From Mycobacterium sp. (GTDB lineage Bacteria; Actinomycetota; Actinomycetes; Mycobacteriales; Mycobacteriaceae): a stretch of 64,000 nucleotides of DNA. A program made the translations under genes and the position numbers. The stretch spans positions 38,478-102,477 of the forward strand of contig JAGYKK010000007.1 in NCBI GenBank assembly GCA_018401645.1. Reading direction: 5' to 3'. Numbering within the stretch: the stretch's first letter is position 1; each line of letters opens with the position of its first letter. This document shows, piece by piece, positions 38,386 through 49,940 of this stretch. The notes under the pieces are model-generated. The model was given only the letters and a program-made list of their open reading frames with translations, was not told the origin of the DNA and searched no databases.

Positions 38386-39744
38386 TTACATGCTGGCGAT
38401 GAGCCTTTTCACCCGTTCATCGGTGGAGCGGAACGGGTCTTTGCACAACACGGTGCGTTGCGCCTGATCGTTGAGCTTGAGGTGCACCCAGTCGACGGTG
38501 AAGTCGCGGCCGGCTTGCTGCGCCGCACTGATGAATTCCCCGCGCAACTTCGCCCGGGTGGTTTGGGGCGGGGTGTCGACGGCCGTCTCGATTTCCTCGT
38601 CGGTGGTGACCCGGGCCGCTAGCCCCCTGCGTGCCAGCAGGTCGAAGACGCCCCGGCCGCGCTTGATGTCGTGGTAGGCGAGATCGAGCTGGCTGATCTT
38701 GGGGTCCGACAACTCCATGCTGTAACGATCTTGGTACCGCTGGAACAGCTTGCGCTTGATCACCCAGTCGATCTCGGTGTCGACCTTCGCGAAGTCCTGG
38801 CTCTCGACGGCGTCGAGTTGGCGGCCCCACAGGTCGACGAACTGTTCGATCTGGGTGTTGGGCTCCCGGGACTGCAGGTACTCCACGGCGCGTGCGTAGT
38901 ACTCGCGTTGGATGTCCAGCGCACTGGCCTGCCTGCCGCCGGCCAGCCGGACGGGTCGCCGACCGGTCAGATCATGACTGACTTCGCGGATGGCCCGGAT
39001 CGGGTTGTCCAGGGCGAAGTCCCGAAAGGGCACCCCGGCCTCGATCATCTCCAACACCAATGAGGCGGTTCCAACCTTGAGCATGGTGGTGGTCTCGCTC
39101 ATGTTGGAGTCCCCGACGATCACGTGCAGCCGGCGGTACTTCTCGGCGTCGGCATGGGGTTCGTCGCGGGTGTTGATAATCGGTCGCGAGCGGGTGGTGG
39201 CGCTGGAGACGCCCTCCCAGATGTGCTCGGCGCGCTGCGACAGGCAGAATGCCGCGGCCTTCGGGGTCTGCAGCACCTTGCCGGCGCCGCAGATGAGTTG
39301 CCGGGTGACCAAGAACGGCAGCAGCACATCGGAGATCCGGGAGAACTCGCCGGCCCGCACGATGAGGTAGTTCTCGTGGCAGCCGTAGGAGTTGCCGGCC
39401 GAGTCGGTGTTATTTTTGAAGAGGTAAATGTCCCCGCCGATGCCCTCGTCGGCAAGGCGTTGCTCGGCGTCGATGAGCAGGTCCTCCAGAACGCGCTCGC
39501 CGGCGCGGTCGTGGGTGACCAGTTGAATCAAGTTGTCGCACTCCGCGGTGGCGTACTCGGGGTGGCTGCCCACGTCGAGGTAAAGACGCGCCCCGTTGCG
39601 CAGGAACACATTCGAGCTTCGGCCCCAGGACACGACCCGACGGAACAGGTAGCGAGCGACCTCGTCCGGACTGAGGCGGCGGTGCCCGTGAAATGTGCAG
39701 GTCACCCCGAACTCGGTTTCGATGCCCATGATCCTTCGCTGCAC
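38386..39744 (-). CDS. pafA: Pup-protein ligase PafA
   Basis: A 452-residue ligase of the glutamine-synthetase-like fold that joins the C-terminal Glu of Pup to substrate lysines. Near the start [10 protein letters not shown] and [14 protein letters not shown] contain the metal-binding Glu and the catalytic Asp. The length equals that of M. tuberculosis PafA when the GTG at 39744 is used, and a -10 box lies 7 nt upstream of it. Followed by pafB and pafC on the same strand. Confidence 0.97.
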   Translation of the reverse strand: MQRRIMGIETEFGVTCTFHGHRRLSPDEVARYLFRRVVSWGRSSNVFLRNGARLYLDVGSHPEYATAECDNLIQLVTHDRAGERVLEDLLIDAEQRLADEGIGGDIYLFKNNTDSAGNSYGCHENYLIVRAGEFSRISDVLLPFLVTRQLICGAGKVLQTPKAAAFCLSQRAEHIWEGVSSATTRSRPIINTRDEPHADAEKYRRLHVIVGDSNMSETTTMLKVGTASLVLEMIEAGVPFRDFALDNPIRAIREVSHDLTGRRPVRLAGGRQASALDIQREYYARAVEYLQSREPNTQIEQFVDLWGRQLDAVESQDFAKVDTEIDWVIKRKLFQRYQDRYSMELSDPKISQLDLAYHDIKRGRGVFDLLARRGLAARVTTDEEIETAVDTPPQTTRAKLRGEFISAAQQAGRDFTVDWVHLKLNDQAQRTVLCKDPFRSTDERVKRLIASM

Positions 39745-39751
39745 AGCGCCG

Positions 39752-39757
39752 AGCCTA
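39752..39757 (-). promoter_or_regulatory. -10 box for leaderless pafA mRNA
   Basis: TAGGCT on the minus strand, 7 nt from the pafA GTG (39744). Confidence 0.5.
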
Positions 39758-39898
39758 CTGGTTGTCGCTGGAGGCCGGAGGTCGAGACACCCGAATCCGG
39801 CCCCGGACCCCCCAGCAACTCTTACAGCCAGCCCGCTGATGGTCCGGAGCAAAGACTCACTCGGCGATGGTGGATCATCAACCCGGCGGCGGATTCAC

Positions 39899-39904
39899 TA
39901 CGCT
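39899..39904 (+). promoter_or_regulatory. -10 box for small exported-protein gene
   Basis: TACGCT, 7 nt before the GTG at 39912; supports this small gene being real and transcribed without a leader. Confidence 0.4.
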
Positions 39905-39911
39905 GGCGGCC

Positions 39912-40136
39912 GTGCCTCGCGACACCGCCATCATCGGACGCCGGATCCGGATTGCCGCGCTTTCGTCAGCCGCGGTCGCAATGGTGGCGCTCAGTTGGCT
40001 GGTGCCCGAGCCCGAGTCGCCACGACCGGCCTCAACCCGGCCGATCGACAATGTGTCCTACCTTCAGTGCGCGCCGCAGTTCGCGGCGGCGCCCAACTAC
40101 GGCACCCGCGCACTGGGCAGTCCCTGCCCCAGTTGA
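39912..40136 (+). CDS. Small membrane-anchored or secreted protein of unknown function
   Basis: 74 residues from GTG 39912 (an ATG 15 codons earlier is open). Arg-rich start, then a hydrophobic stretch (IAALSSAAVAMVALSWLV) and a Pro/Ser-rich extracellular-type tail containing two cysteines (YLQCAPQF, GSPCPS). It lies alone on the plus strand between pafA and prcA. No family recognised. The -10 box and signal-like start are the only support beyond an open frame. Confidence 0.5.
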   Translation: MPRDTAIIGRRIRIAALSSAAVAMVALSWLVPEPESPRPASTRPIDNVSYLQCAPQFAAAPNYGTRALGSPCPS

Positions 40137-40166
40137 GCACACGCCATCTCACCGGCGACGCGGGAG

Positions 40167-40964
40167 TCAGCCCGGCGCGTCCGACCCCGAGTCCGGCACC
40201 GGGTCCGACCCCGGACCGGATGCCGCTTCAGACGCAGCCGATTCGGGCAGCATGGTCGCCAATAGCGGCCGTGCGATCCGCCGGAACGCGCGACGCGGAC
40301 GGTTGACGTCCAGTATCGCCACCTCCAGCGTCGCCGGGCCCAGCACCCGCGGTTCGGCCGCCGGCGTGGCGTTACCGGCGGTACTTGCAATACCTGCCTG
40401 CAACGCGCCCACCGCGGTGCGGATCGCCTCCTGGAGTTCGGCATTCGTCGAGTAGGTCTCTTTGAGCGCAGTGGCGATCGGTTCAGTGGTCCCGCCCATC
40501 ACCACGAAATCGGGCTCGTCGGCTATCGACCCGTCGTAGGTGATCCGGTAGATCTCCGGAGGCTTGACCTCGCCGTGGTGGGCGACCTCGGCCACGCACA
40601 GTTCGACCTCATAGGGCTTGGCCTGTTCGGTGAAGATGGTGCCCAGTGTCTGCGCGTAGACATTGGCCAACTGCCGACCGCTGACGTCGCGGCGATCGTA
40701 GGCGTACCCGCGGGTATCCGCATACTGGATTCCACCCCGCCGAAGACTGTCGAACTCATTGAATCGGCCGACCGCGGCAAAGCCAACCCGGTCGTAGATC
40801 TCGCTCACCTTCTGCAGCGATCGCGAGGGGTTCTCGGCGACGAAAAGCACACCCCCGGCGTACGCCATGACCACCACACTGCGGCCCCGCGCGATGCCCT
40901 TGCGCGCGAGTTCCGAGCGCTCGCGCATCGCCTGCTCAGGAGAGATGAAATACGGGAAACTCAT
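40167..40964 (-). CDS. prcA: 20S proteasome alpha subunit PrcA
   Basis: A 265-residue alpha-type subunit with the gating N-terminus [23 protein letters not shown]... and the fold segments [17 protein letters not shown] and [13 protein letters not shown]. It forms the outer rings that gate entry and dock Mpa. The C-terminus has an acidic Gly/Ser/Asp tail ([16 protein letters not shown]) making it longer than the roughly 248 residues of M. tuberculosis. Start overlaps the prcB stop (ATGA). Confidence 0.96.
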   Translation of the reverse strand: MSFPYFISPEQAMRERSELARKGIARGRSVVVMAYAGGVLFVAENPSRSLQKVSEIYDRVGFAAVGRFNEFDSLRRGGIQYADTRGYAYDRRDVSGRQLANVYAQTLGTIFTEQAKPYEVELCVAEVAHHGEVKPPEIYRITYDGSIADEPDFVVMGGTTEPIATALKETYSTNAELQEAIRTAVGALQAGIASTAGNATPAAEPRVLGPATLEVAILDVNRPRRAFRRIARPLLATMLPESAASEAASGPGSDPVPDSGSDAPG

Positions 40965-41860
40965 GAATCCGCCCGTGGCGCAGTGTTACTCGGCCCGGTA
41001 CCCGGGCCGAACTCATCAGTGCGGGTGCGCGCCGCGATCACTTCGCGCGCCAGCCGCTCGACCAGTTCCCCGGTCACCTCCAACGCGCCGTTGGCATCAA
41101 TGGTGACCGCTGTCGGAAAAATCCCGCGGACCAGGTCCGGGCCACCGGTCGCCGAGTCATCGTCAGCGGCGTCATAGAGCGACTCGATGGCCACCTTCAA
41201 CGCCGAATCCGCATCCGTCACCGAGGGATACAGTTTTTTCACCGATGCTTTGGCGAACAGCGAGCCAGAGCCCACCGCCTGATAACCCTCTTCCTCGATG
41301 TGCCAGCCCCCGGCAGCGTCGAACGAAACGATCCGGCCGGCCGCATCGCCATCGGCGTCGGCGAGGTCGTAGCCGACCAGAAGCGGCAATGCCACGAAGC
41401 CCTGCAGTGCCGCACCAAGATTGCCCCGCACCATGATCGCCAAGCGATTGACCTTGCCGGCAAACGTCATCGGGACGCCCTCGAGCTTTTCGTAATGCTC
41501 TAGCTCGACCGCGTACAGGCGGGCGAACTCGACCGCGAGGGCGGCGGTACCGGCGATACCGGTGGCGGTGTAGTCGTCGGTGATGTAGACCTTCTGCACG
41601 TCGCGGCCAGCGATCATATTGCCCTGGGTGGAGCGCCTGTCCCCGGCGATCAGGACCCCTCCGGGGTATCTCAGCGCGACGATGGTGGTGCCGTGCGGCA
41701 ACGATTCCCCGGCCCGGGGTTCGCTGCCGACACCGCCCCCCGCAGAACCCGCGGGGAGCAGCTCGGGCGCCTGACGACGCAGGTGATCGGAGAACGATGA
41801 GGTTTCGGTGAACGGCGAAGACTCGTTGGTGGTCAGTCGATCAGGAAACGACCGGCTCAC
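40961..41860 (-). CDS. prcB: 20S proteasome beta subunit PrcB
   Basis: A 299-residue precursor. A propeptide of about 57 residues ends at LPHG, exposing the N-terminal nucleophile Thr58 in [11 protein letters not shown]; the Lys and Asp partners ([13 protein letters not shown]) follow. It forms the catalytic inner rings. The gene starts inside the pup stop (ATGA) and couples to prcA, so pup-prcB-prcA is one translational chain. Confidence 0.97.
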   Translation of the reverse strand: MSRSFPDRLTTNESSPFTETSSFSDHLRRQAPELLPAGSAGGGVGSEPRAGESLPHGTTIVALRYPGGVLIAGDRRSTQGNMIAGRDVQKVYITDDYTATGIAGTAALAVEFARLYAVELEHYEKLEGVPMTFAGKVNRLAIMVRGNLGAALQGFVALPLLVGYDLADADGDAAGRIVSFDAAGGWHIEEEGYQAVGSGSLFAKASVKKLYPSVTDADSALKVAIESLYDAADDDSATGGPDLVRGIFPTAVTIDANGALEVTGELVERLAREVIAARTRTDEFGPGTGPSNTAPRADS

Positions 41861-42051
41861 TGGCCACCCTTTTGGACGTAGGCCCGCACGAAGTCTTCGG
41901 CATTCTCCTCGAGCACGTCGTCGATCTCGTCGAGCAGGTCATCGGTCTCTGCGGCCAGTTTCTCGCGACGTTCCTGCCCACCAGTCGCGGTATCGGAAGG
42001 ATCGTCCCCCTCGCCGCCGCCACCGCCACGCTTGGTCTGTTCCTGAGCCAC
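41857..42051 (-). CDS. pup: Prokaryotic ubiquitin-like protein Pup
   Basis: A 64-residue disordered protein ending in YVQKGGQ. The terminal Gln must be deamidated by Dop before PafA can conjugate it. The central coiled-coil-forming segment ([26 protein letters not shown]) binds Mpa. A run of five Gly near the N-terminus is typical. It overlaps prcB by 4 bp and lies 123 bp after dop. Confidence 0.98.
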   Translation of the reverse strand: MAQEQTKRGGGGGEGDDPSDTATGGQERREKLAAETDDLLDEIDDVLEENAEDFVRAYVQKGGQ

Positions 42052-42174
42052 CGGTGCCTCCTGCTCCCTCGCGGCTAACCGCCGTCGCTCTGATCGCCGT
42101 CGCCTCTGACCGCCGTCGTCCGTCAGCTGCCGTGCCCCACAGTACCGTCCGATGTGCCCCGGGCCGTTTGACCC

Positions 42175-43671
42175 TCAGGTGGTGAGCTGCTCCACGAGTT
42201 CGGCCGCGGTGTTCACCGAGTCCAGCAGCGCACCGACGTGAGCCTTGCTGCCCCGCAGCGGCTCCAGGGTCGGGATGCGCACCAGTGAGTCGCCGCCGAG
42301 GTCAAAGATCACCGAGTCCCAGCTGGCGGCGGCGATATCGGCACCGAACCGACGCAGGCACTCACCGCGGAAATAGGCCCGGGTGTCCGTCGGCGGATTG
42401 TCCACGGCATCGAGCACCTGCTGCTCGGTGACCAGCCGTTTCATCGAGCCGCGCGCCACCAAACGGTTGTAGAGGCCCTTGTCCAGCCTGACGTCGGAGT
42501 ACTGCAGATCGACCAACTGCAGGCGCGGGGCCGACCAGGTCAGGTTCTCGCGATGCCGGAAACCATCGAGCAGCCGCAACTTGGCAGGCCAATCCAGCAA
42601 CTCCGCACACTCCATGGGATCGCGTTCCAGCAAATCCAAAATATGCGCCCAGGTTTCTACGATATGCGCCGCTCGCGGATCGGGGTCGCGATGGTCCAGC
42701 AGTTTTGCCACCCGGTCCAGGTAAATCCGCTGCAGTGCCAGTGCGGTGAGTTCCCTTCCGTCGGCCAGTGCCACCGTGGCGCGCAGCGACGGATCGCGAC
42801 TGACCACGTGCACGGCATGGACCGGCCGGGCCAGCACGAGGTCGCTGAGGTCGACGCCCTCCTCGATCAGGTCGAGCACCAGTGCGGTTGTCCCGACCTT
42901 CAGGTACGTCGAAGTCTCGGCGAGGTTGGCGTCGCCGATGATCACGTGCAAACGGCGGTACTTGTCGGCGTCGGCGTGCGGCTCGTCGCGGGTGTTGATG
43001 ATGCCCCGCTTAAGCGTCGTCTCCAGGCCTACCTCGACCTCGATGTAGTCGGCCCGCTGGGAGAGCTGGAAGCCGGGCTCGTCGCCGGACGGACCGATAC
43101 CGACGCGGCCCGACCCGGTGACCACCTGGCGGGACACCATGAACGTCGTCAGGCCCGCGATGATGGCAGAAAAGGGCGTCTGCCGGCTCATCAGGTAGTT
43201 CTCGTGGGTGCCGTAGGAGGCGCCCTTGCCGTCGACGTTGTTCTTGTACAGCTGCAGCTTGGCCGCTCCGGGGACGCTGGCAACATGGCGGGCCGCGGCT
43301 TCCATCACCCGCTCGCCGGCTTTGTCCCAGATGACCGCGTCCATCGGATCGGTGACCTCCGGAGCGGAGTACTCCGGATGCGCGTGATCGACGTAGAGCC
43401 GGGCCCCGTTGGTCAGAATCATGTTGGCCGCACCGACCTCGTCGGCGTCAACCACCGGGACCGGACCCGACGATCGGCTCAAATCGAAGCCTCGTGCGTC
43501 GCGAAGGGGCGACTCCACCTCGTAGTCCCATCGGGTGCGTTTCGCCCGCGGGATACCCGCGGCGGCCGCGTATGCCAGCACCGCCTGGGTGGAGGTGAGG
43601 ATCGGATTGGCGCCCGGATCCGACGGCGAGGATATGCCGTACTCGACCTCGGTACCGATGATCCGCTGCAT
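42175..43671 (-). CDS. dop: Pup deamidase/depupylase Dop
   Basis: A 498-residue paralogue of PafA. The N-terminus [13 protein letters not shown] and [14 protein letters not shown] carry the metal and catalytic residues; the Dop-specific loop follows the first motif. It deamidates Pup and removes it from substrates. ATG 43671 is the family start and has a -10 box 6 nt upstream; the frame is open 97 codons further but the extension is Arg/Pro-rich and not family-like. Confidence 0.97.
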   Translation of the reverse strand: MQRIIGTEVEYGISSPSDPGANPILTSTQAVLAYAAAAGIPRAKRTRWDYEVESPLRDARGFDLSRSSGPVPVVDADEVGAANMILTNGARLYVDHAHPEYSAPEVTDPMDAVIWDKAGERVMEAAARHVASVPGAAKLQLYKNNVDGKGASYGTHENYLMSRQTPFSAIIAGLTTFMVSRQVVTGSGRVGIGPSGDEPGFQLSQRADYIEVEVGLETTLKRGIINTRDEPHADADKYRRLHVIIGDANLAETSTYLKVGTTALVLDLIEEGVDLSDLVLARPVHAVHVVSRDPSLRATVALADGRELTALALQRIYLDRVAKLLDHRDPDPRAAHIVETWAHILDLLERDPMECAELLDWPAKLRLLDGFRHRENLTWSAPRLQLVDLQYSDVRLDKGLYNRLVARGSMKRLVTEQQVLDAVDNPPTDTRAYFRGECLRRFGADIAAASWDSVIFDLGGDSLVRIPTLEPLRGSKAHVGALLDSVNTAAELVEQLTT

Positions 43672-43677
43672 TGCAAC

Positions 43678-43683
43678 AGCGTA
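43678..43683 (-). promoter_or_regulatory. -10 box for leaderless dop mRNA
   Basis: TACGCT on the minus strand, 6 nt from the dop ATG; likely drives dop-pup-prcBA. Confidence 0.5.
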
Positions 43684-43731
43684 GCCGCCCGGCACTGTCG
43701 ATCCCGCCGGTGCCGATACGCGTCGGCGCGC

Positions 43732-43737
43732 TAGGGT
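43732..43737 (+). promoter_or_regulatory. -10 box for Rv2113-like gene
   Basis: TAGGGT, 8 nt before the ATG at 43746. Confidence 0.4.
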
Positions 43738-43745
43738 CTGCTTCC

Positions 43746-44708
43746 ATGTCGGCCGAATCCGAAGCGGCTGAACGCTGGTTCCTCGCTCGCGGGCTGCCCG
43801 CGGTCCTGCGTCGCGGCGCCCTAATGCACCGGGTGTGGAGCCGTTCGTCGCCAGCGCTGGTCGCCCCGGCGGTCTTGGCAGAGAATTCGATCGTCGTCTA
43901 CACGGTGTCCGGCATGCGCACCATCGACATCGAAGGCCGACCCAGTACGAGTCCCGCGGCAAGATCGGCTGCGATCGGATTCATCCTCGCACTCACCGCA
44001 ACAGGTGTTGGCTCAATTGTGGGGTGGGCGGGGAAATTAACCCTGACCAACCTGGCCTGCGCCGCAGGCATGTTCGTCAGAGCGTTGCCGGTCGTCCTGC
44101 TCACCTTTTTGGTGTTCTTCAACACTTACGTTTGGCTGATGACGTCATTGATCAGCCGCGGTCGCCTTTGGCTGGGGATGGGCTTTCTCTTCTCCGTCGC
44201 CGCGGCTTTCCTGGTGTCGAGCACGATGACGGAGGTGCGACCTCTGCTGTCAGTCCCCGGGGCCGTCGCCGGGGACGGCGATCGCCTTGCCGGTACCCCG
44301 TTCGAAGGTGTACCGGACCGACCGGATGACCGGGGATTGTCGGTGGGCGAACGACTCAATACGGTGTTCGTGGTGGTCGCATCTCAGGTAGTTCATGTCT
44401 TCACGGTCGCGGTGATGACGGGCACGGTTTTCTTCGTGCTGGGCATAATCCTGGTTAGTCCCCCCGTTCTGGACGCCTGGACACGCGTCAACGGGCGCCC
44501 GGACGGACAACTGTTAGGTATGACGCTACCGATTCCCGACTCGCTGATTCAGACCACGATGTTGTTGACCGCGATCACATTCATGTACCTGTCCGCCAAA
44601 GCCGTGACCGACACCCAATACCGCGCACAATTTCTGGATCCGATTATCGATGATGTCCGCCTGACCATCGTCGCACTGGGGCGGTACCGGTCCATGCCGA
44701 AGAACTAG
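43746..44708 (+). CDS. Integral membrane protein (Rv2113-like)
   Basis: About 320 residues. The N-terminal part holds two or three membrane segments ([59 protein letters not shown]), then an acidic loop and two more segments ([19 protein letters not shown] and [17 protein letters not shown]). No family with known function is recognised; it corresponds in place to Rv2113. Divergent from dop, whose start it faces. Confidence 0.7.
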   Translation: MSAESEAAERWFLARGLPAVLRRGALMHRVWSRSSPALVAPAVLAENSIVVYTVSGMRTIDIEGRPSTSPAARSAAIGFILALTATGVGSIVGWAGKLTLTNLACAAGMFVRALPVVLLTFLVFFNTYVWLMTSLISRGRLWLGMGFLFSVAAAFLVSSTMTEVRPLLSVPGAVAGDGDRLAGTPFEGVPDRPDDRGLSVGERLNTVFVVVASQVVHVFTVAVMTGTVFFVLGIILVSPPVLDAWTRVNGRPDGQLLGMTLPIPDSLIQTTMLLTAITFMYLSAKAVTDTQYRAQFLDPIIDDVRLTIVALGRYRSMPKN

Positions 44709-44752
44709 CCAGAAAATCCACCGCGATAACCGGTCCCACATTGGAGGAACTC

Positions 44753-45367
44753 TTGACTGAAAAATCCGCAGACGTATTCGGGCTGCGATACGGCGAAGTA
44801 CTTCTAGTCACGATGGGTGAAGCCGGCCCGGAAGCTGCGGTGTACAACAGTTTTCCACTCAACGACTGCCCGGCCGGACTGTGGACCAAGCTCGATGCCC
44901 ACGTCATCGCCGAGAAGCACGGTGCCGTCGCTGCGTTGCTGAACGGGCCACGCTACTGGTTGATGAGCGGTATCGAAAAGCAGGCCTCGGGCCCGCCGAA
45001 AATCACGAGCTTCGGTGGCATCGAGATGGTGCAGCAGGCCGTCGTGCAACTGTCATCGATGAACCCCGCGCCCTACAGCGTCAACCGGGTCGACCGCAAA
45101 GCGATCTTCGTCTTCGACGCCGGCCGGCCCGTCTTCGAACTCGTCGACCCCGACGCGCAACGCTGGGTGATGCAGACCTGGAGCCAGACGGTCGATGCCG
45201 ACCTGGGACTCGATGATCTACCGGGGCTGGCGAACCGGCTCAACCTTCCCCACGGCTGGGTTTACCAGACGAGAATCCTGTCCGAACCGCTGCGCGTCGA
45301 CACCACCACGCGCGACGCCCACGTCCTCCAGGACAACCTGGCGAACAGCTACTCGCTGCAGTTCTGA
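44753..45367 (+). CDS. Conserved protein (Rv2114-like)
   Basis: 204 residues from a TTG start with a clear GGAGGA 6-11 nt upstream. It has no signal peptide or membrane segment; VLLVTMGEAGPEAAVYNSF, KITSFGGIEMVQQAV and LPHGWVYQTRIL are the most ordered parts. Function is unknown; the gene lies between the Pup system's dop-side membrane gene and mpa and matches Rv2114 in position. Confidence 0.75.
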   Translation: MTEKSADVFGLRYGEVLLVTMGEAGPEAAVYNSFPLNDCPAGLWTKLDAHVIAEKHGAVAALLNGPRYWLMSGIEKQASGPPKITSFGGIEMVQQAVVQLSSMNPAPYSVNRVDRKAIFVFDAGRPVFELVDPDAQRWVMQTWSQTVDADLGLDDLPGLANRLNLPHGWVYQTRILSEPLRVDTTTRDAHVLQDNLANSYSLQF

Positions 45368-45377
45368 TCGGGAGCCG

Positions 45378-47193
45378 CTAAAGGTACTGCCCCAGGTTTG
45401 ACTCGGTGTCGATAGCACGATTCGTGCTGGAGGTCTTTCCACTGACCAGGGTGCGGATGTAGACGATCCGTTCGCCCTTCTTACCGGAGATGCGGGCCCA
45501 GTCATCGGGATTGGTGGTATTCGGCAGATCCTCGTTTTCGGAGAATTCGTCGACAATCGCGTCCAGCAGGTGCTGGATTCGTAGACCGTGCTGGCCGCTG
45601 TCCAGGATGGACTTGATCGCATACTTCTTGGCCCGGTCGACGACATTCTGGATCATCGCGCCGGAGTTGAAGTCCTTGAAGTACATGACCTCTTTGTCCC
45701 CGTTGGCGTAGGTGACCTCGAGGAAACGGTTGTCATCGATCTCGGTGTACATCCGGTCGACAACCTTCTCGATCATCGCCTTGATGCAGAGCTCCCGGTC
45801 GCCGCCGAACTCCGCCAGATCATCGGCGTTCACCGGCAGGTTGACAGTCAGGTACTTGCTGAAAATATCCTGGGCCGCCTCGGCATCCGGGCGCTCGATC
45901 TTGATCTTGACGTCGAGACGACCCGGCCGCAGGATCGCCGGGTCGATCATGTCCTCGCGGTTGGACGCACCGATGACGATGACGTTCTCCAAGCCCTCTA
46001 CACCGTCGATCTCGCTGAGCAACTGGGGCACAACGGTGGTCTCGACGTCGGAGCTGACGCCTGTTCCGCGGGTTCGGAAGATCGAGTCCATCTCGTCGAA
46101 GAAGACGATCACCGGGGTCCCCTCGGACGCCTTCTCCCGGGCTCGCTGGAAGATCAACCGGATATGGCGTTCGGTCTCGCCCACAAACTTGTTGAGTAGC
46201 TCCGGGCCTTTGATGTTGAGGAAGTAGGACTTGGCCTCGCGGGCATCCTCGCCACGAACCTCGGCCATTTTCTTGGCCAGCGAGTTGGCGACGGCTTTGG
46301 CGATCAACGTCTTGCCGCAGCCGGGCGGGCCGTAGAGCAGCACACCCTTCGGTGGCCGAAGTGAGTACTCCCGGTAGAGGTCCTTGTGCAGGAACGGCAG
46401 TTCGACTGCGTCACGGATCTGCTCGATCTGACGAGTCAGACCGCCGATATCGCTGTAGTCGACGTCGGGAACCTCCTCGAGGACGAGATCTTCCACCTCG
46501 GCCTTGGGAATGCGCTCGAACGCGTAGCCGGCCTTGGTATCGACCAGCAGCGAATCACCGGGTCGGAGCTTGCGCGGCCGCTGGTCGTCGTCAAGGGCAT
46601 CGATGACCTCGGGTGCCATGTTCTCGGCCACCACCAGCGGTTCGGCGAGCCACACGATGCGTTCCTCGTCGGCATGGCCAATGACCAGCGCGCGATGTCC
46701 GTCTGCCAGTACTTCGCGAAGGGTACTGATCTCGCCGACAGCCTCGAAGTCGCCCGCCTCGACCACGGTAAGTGCCTCGTTGAGCCGAACTGTCTGGCCC
46801 TTTCGCATTTCCTTGACGGCGAGGTTGGGCGAGCAGGTAAGCCGCATCCGGCGGCCCGAAGTGAACACATCGACGGTGTCGTCGTCCTGTACCCAGGAGC
46901 ATCGCGCCGTAGCCGCTCGGAGGCTGGCCTAGCCGGTCGACCTCCTGGCGCAGCGCCAACAACTGCTGGCGGGCCTCCTTGAGGGTGTCCATCAGCTTGG
47001 CGTTACGGGCGGTCAGGGAGTCAAGCCGGGCGTCCAATTGCTGCACCTCCCGCGATGAGCCTGCGCTCTGCAGTTGTTCGCGCAGCAGCGACGCCTCCCG
47101 GCGAAGTTGTTCGAGTTCGGCAGCTTCGTCGCCGTGCTCGCCGTGCTCGCCGTCACCGTATTCGAAGGCCTCAGGACGATGTGACTCACTCAT
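45378..47193 (-). CDS. mpa: Proteasome-activating AAA ATPase Mpa (one frameshift)
   Basis: Read across one shift, a ring-forming ATPase of about 605 residues that unfolds pupylated proteins into the proteasome. From ATG 47193: a coiled coil ([36 protein letters not shown]), OB domains, Walker [16 protein letters not shown], Walker [12 protein letters not shown], Arg-finger region and the C-terminal QYL that docks in PrcA. The frame breaks near 46893, where CTCCTGGGTACAG has one G too many relative to the conserved [15 protein letters not shown]; the downstream frame alone is open to 46868. Rv2115c equivalent. Confidence 0.93.
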
Positions 47194-47306
47194 CAAGCTG
47201 CTCCTTCCCCGCACCGGAGACGGTGAGGCGGTTTGCACTAACGCTACCGGCGATTAGACCATCATGGGCTCCAGGACGATTTCGACACCCTTACGTCACT
47301 GTTAGC

Positions 47307-47753
47307 CTAGTTTCGAGTCGGGCCCACCGAAAGGACCATCACCCAGAAAGTCCCAGCCACGCGTGGCGGCTGCCGCGATCGTCGCCGGTCGCCATGGCGA
47401 CAGTGGCCGAAACCGGGTTGCCCGCCGGCGCCCGCCAGGACGCCCGCTGTCTTCGGCACCACCGCCAGCCGACGACGTGGCCGGCGTCCCAACGACAGAG
47501 CAACTCCAACGCCGTCCTCTACGGGCTGGCGGTGACCCAACGTGTCCTTCAGCGCCAAGAGCTGGGCCTCATTGAGGGCGGCATCGGCCGGGTCGAGGCC
47601 CGCGCCGCGGACGGCATGATGCGCAACGCCGGGGCCAAGGGGCCAGCTGCCACCGAATTTCTCGATCGCCGACATCAGTCCGGTGGCTGCCGGGGCAGCG
47701 AGCGCTACCATCACCGCCACCGGCCCGGCGACCCCACCCATCACCCAGCGCAT
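47307..47753 (-). CDS. Hypothetical protein with N-terminal membrane segment
   Basis: A 148-residue open frame 50 bp downstream of trmI. GGVAGPVAVMVALAAPAATGL could be a signal or membrane segment and is followed by a Pro/Ala/Gly-rich then Arg-rich stretch. No family is recognised, and a longer frame on the other strand covers the same bases. The Arg-rich second half looks like non-coding GC-rich sequence, so a frame error inside or a non-gene are both possible. Confidence 0.3.
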   Translation of the reverse strand: MRWVMGGVAGPVAVMVALAAPAATGLMSAIEKFGGSWPLGPGVAHHAVRGAGLDPADAALNEAQLLALKDTLGHRQPVEDGVGVALSLGRRPRRRLAVVPKTAGVLAGAGGQPGFGHCRHGDRRRSRQPPRVAGTFWVMVLSVGPTRN

Positions 47754-47802
47754 CGTCTTCGTGAACCAGGGCGGCTGGAAGCTGTCGCGCGCCTCGGCCG
47801 GA

Positions 47803-48699
<897 letters not shown>

Positions 48700-48810
48700 T
48701 CAGCCTGCCACAGCGGACACCGTCGACCTCCTCCGGTAACGCCCCGCGGGTCCTATGCTGACACAGATCCGCAACCCCGATCTCATACTTCGAACGTTCG
48801 GTGAAGCCTG

Positions 48811-49923
48811 ATGAAGATGAATGCCGCCATCCTGTGGGACTACGAACAGGATTGGAGCGTCGAGGAAGTCGACCTTGATCCGGCACAGGACGGCGAAGTC
48901 CTGGTGTCCTTCGAAGCGACCGGACTGTGCCACTCCGATCACCACATCCGAACCGGGGATCTACCCGCCCCGGTCCCGATCATCGGCGGCCATGAAGGCG
49001 CGGGCGTTGTCGTCGAGGTCGGCCCCGGGGTTCGTGAACTGAAGGTCGGCGACCACGTGGTGGCCGCCTTCCTACCGGCGTGCGGACGCTGTCGCTGGTG
49101 TGCGACCGGTCGATCAAACCTGTGCGATATGGGCGCGAACAGCCTCGTCGGACTTCAACCGGACGGCACCTTCCGGCGGCATGCCCGCGGACAGGATCTC
49201 TACGCGGCGATCGGCCTGGGCACCTTCGCTCCCTACGGAACTGTGCCGGAGGCGTCGATGATCAAGATCGACGACGACATCGAGTTGTCCCGGGCCTGCC
49301 TGCTGGGCTGCGGCGTCACCACGGGTTGGGGGTCGGCGGTCAACACCGCCGACGTGCGCCCGGGCGATACGGTCGTGGTGATCGGCTGCGGCGGGATCGG
49401 CAGCGGCGCGATCCAGGGTGCCCGGTTGGCCGGCGCGGAGAAGATCATCGTCGTGGACATCGTGGAAACTAAGCGTGACAAGGCTTTTCTGTTCGGTGCC
49501 ACGCATTTCGCCACCTCGATGCCCGAGGCGCTTGAGTTGGTCGGCCGACTGACTCGCGGCGTGATGGCGGATTCGGCGATTCTGACCGTCGGCGTGGTCG
49601 AGCATCCGATGATCAATGACGCGTTCGGAATCATCAGCAAGGGCGGCGCGGTGGTGTTGACCGCACTCGCCCCGATCAGCGATGTGACACCGACCATGCC
49701 GACGGCGATGATCACGCTGTTTCAGAAGCGCTTACTCGGCAGCCTTTACGGCGAAGCCAACCCGCGAGCCGATATCCCACGACTGCTCAGCCTGTACCGG
49801 GAAGGCAAACTTCTGCTTGATGAGACCATCACCGCCGAGTACAAACTCGAGGAGATCAACGAGGCCTACGACGACATGCTCGCCGGCCGCAACATCCGGG
49901 GCGTGGTGATTCACACCCACTGA
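48811..49923 (+). CDS. NDMA-dependent (mycothiol-type) zinc alcohol dehydrogenase family
   Basis: A 370-residue medium-chain dehydrogenase. The catalytic Cys/His set (GLCHSDHHI, GGHEGAGVVVEVG) and the structural-zinc cluster CGRCRWCATGRSNLC are complete; the cofactor loop is VIGCGGIGSGAIQGA. Overall it resembles the actinobacterial group described as NDMA-dependent alcohol dehydrogenases, which keep NAD tightly bound and need an external carrier. Substrate is not evident. Single gene after a promoter gap of about 117 bp; two closely spaced ATG codons (48811, 48817). Confidence 0.82.
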   Translation: MKMNAAILWDYEQDWSVEEVDLDPAQDGEVLVSFEATGLCHSDHHIRTGDLPAPVPIIGGHEGAGVVVEVGPGVRELKVGDHVVAAFLPACGRCRWCATGRSNLCDMGANSLVGLQPDGTFRRHARGQDLYAAIGLGTFAPYGTVPEASMIKIDDDIELSRACLLGCGVTTGWGSAVNTADVRPGDTVVVIGCGGIGSGAIQGARLAGAEKIIVVDIVETKRDKAFLFGATHFATSMPEALELVGRLTRGVMADSAILTVGVVEHPMINDAFGIISKGGAVVLTALAPISDVTPTMPTAMITLFQKRLLGSLYGEANPRADIPRLLSLYREGKLLLDETITAEYKLEEINEAYDDMLAGRNIRGVVIHTH

Positions 49924-49940
49924 CTATTCAGGGCCCTTGC

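Noticed and set aside
39124..40455. 443-codon plus-strand frame across pafA and prcA
   Set aside because: Antisense shadow of two well-conserved genes; no family features.
43672..43962. 97-codon upstream extension of dop
   Set aside because: Arg/Pro-rich, not found in the Dop family, and overlaps the promoter region of the divergent gene.
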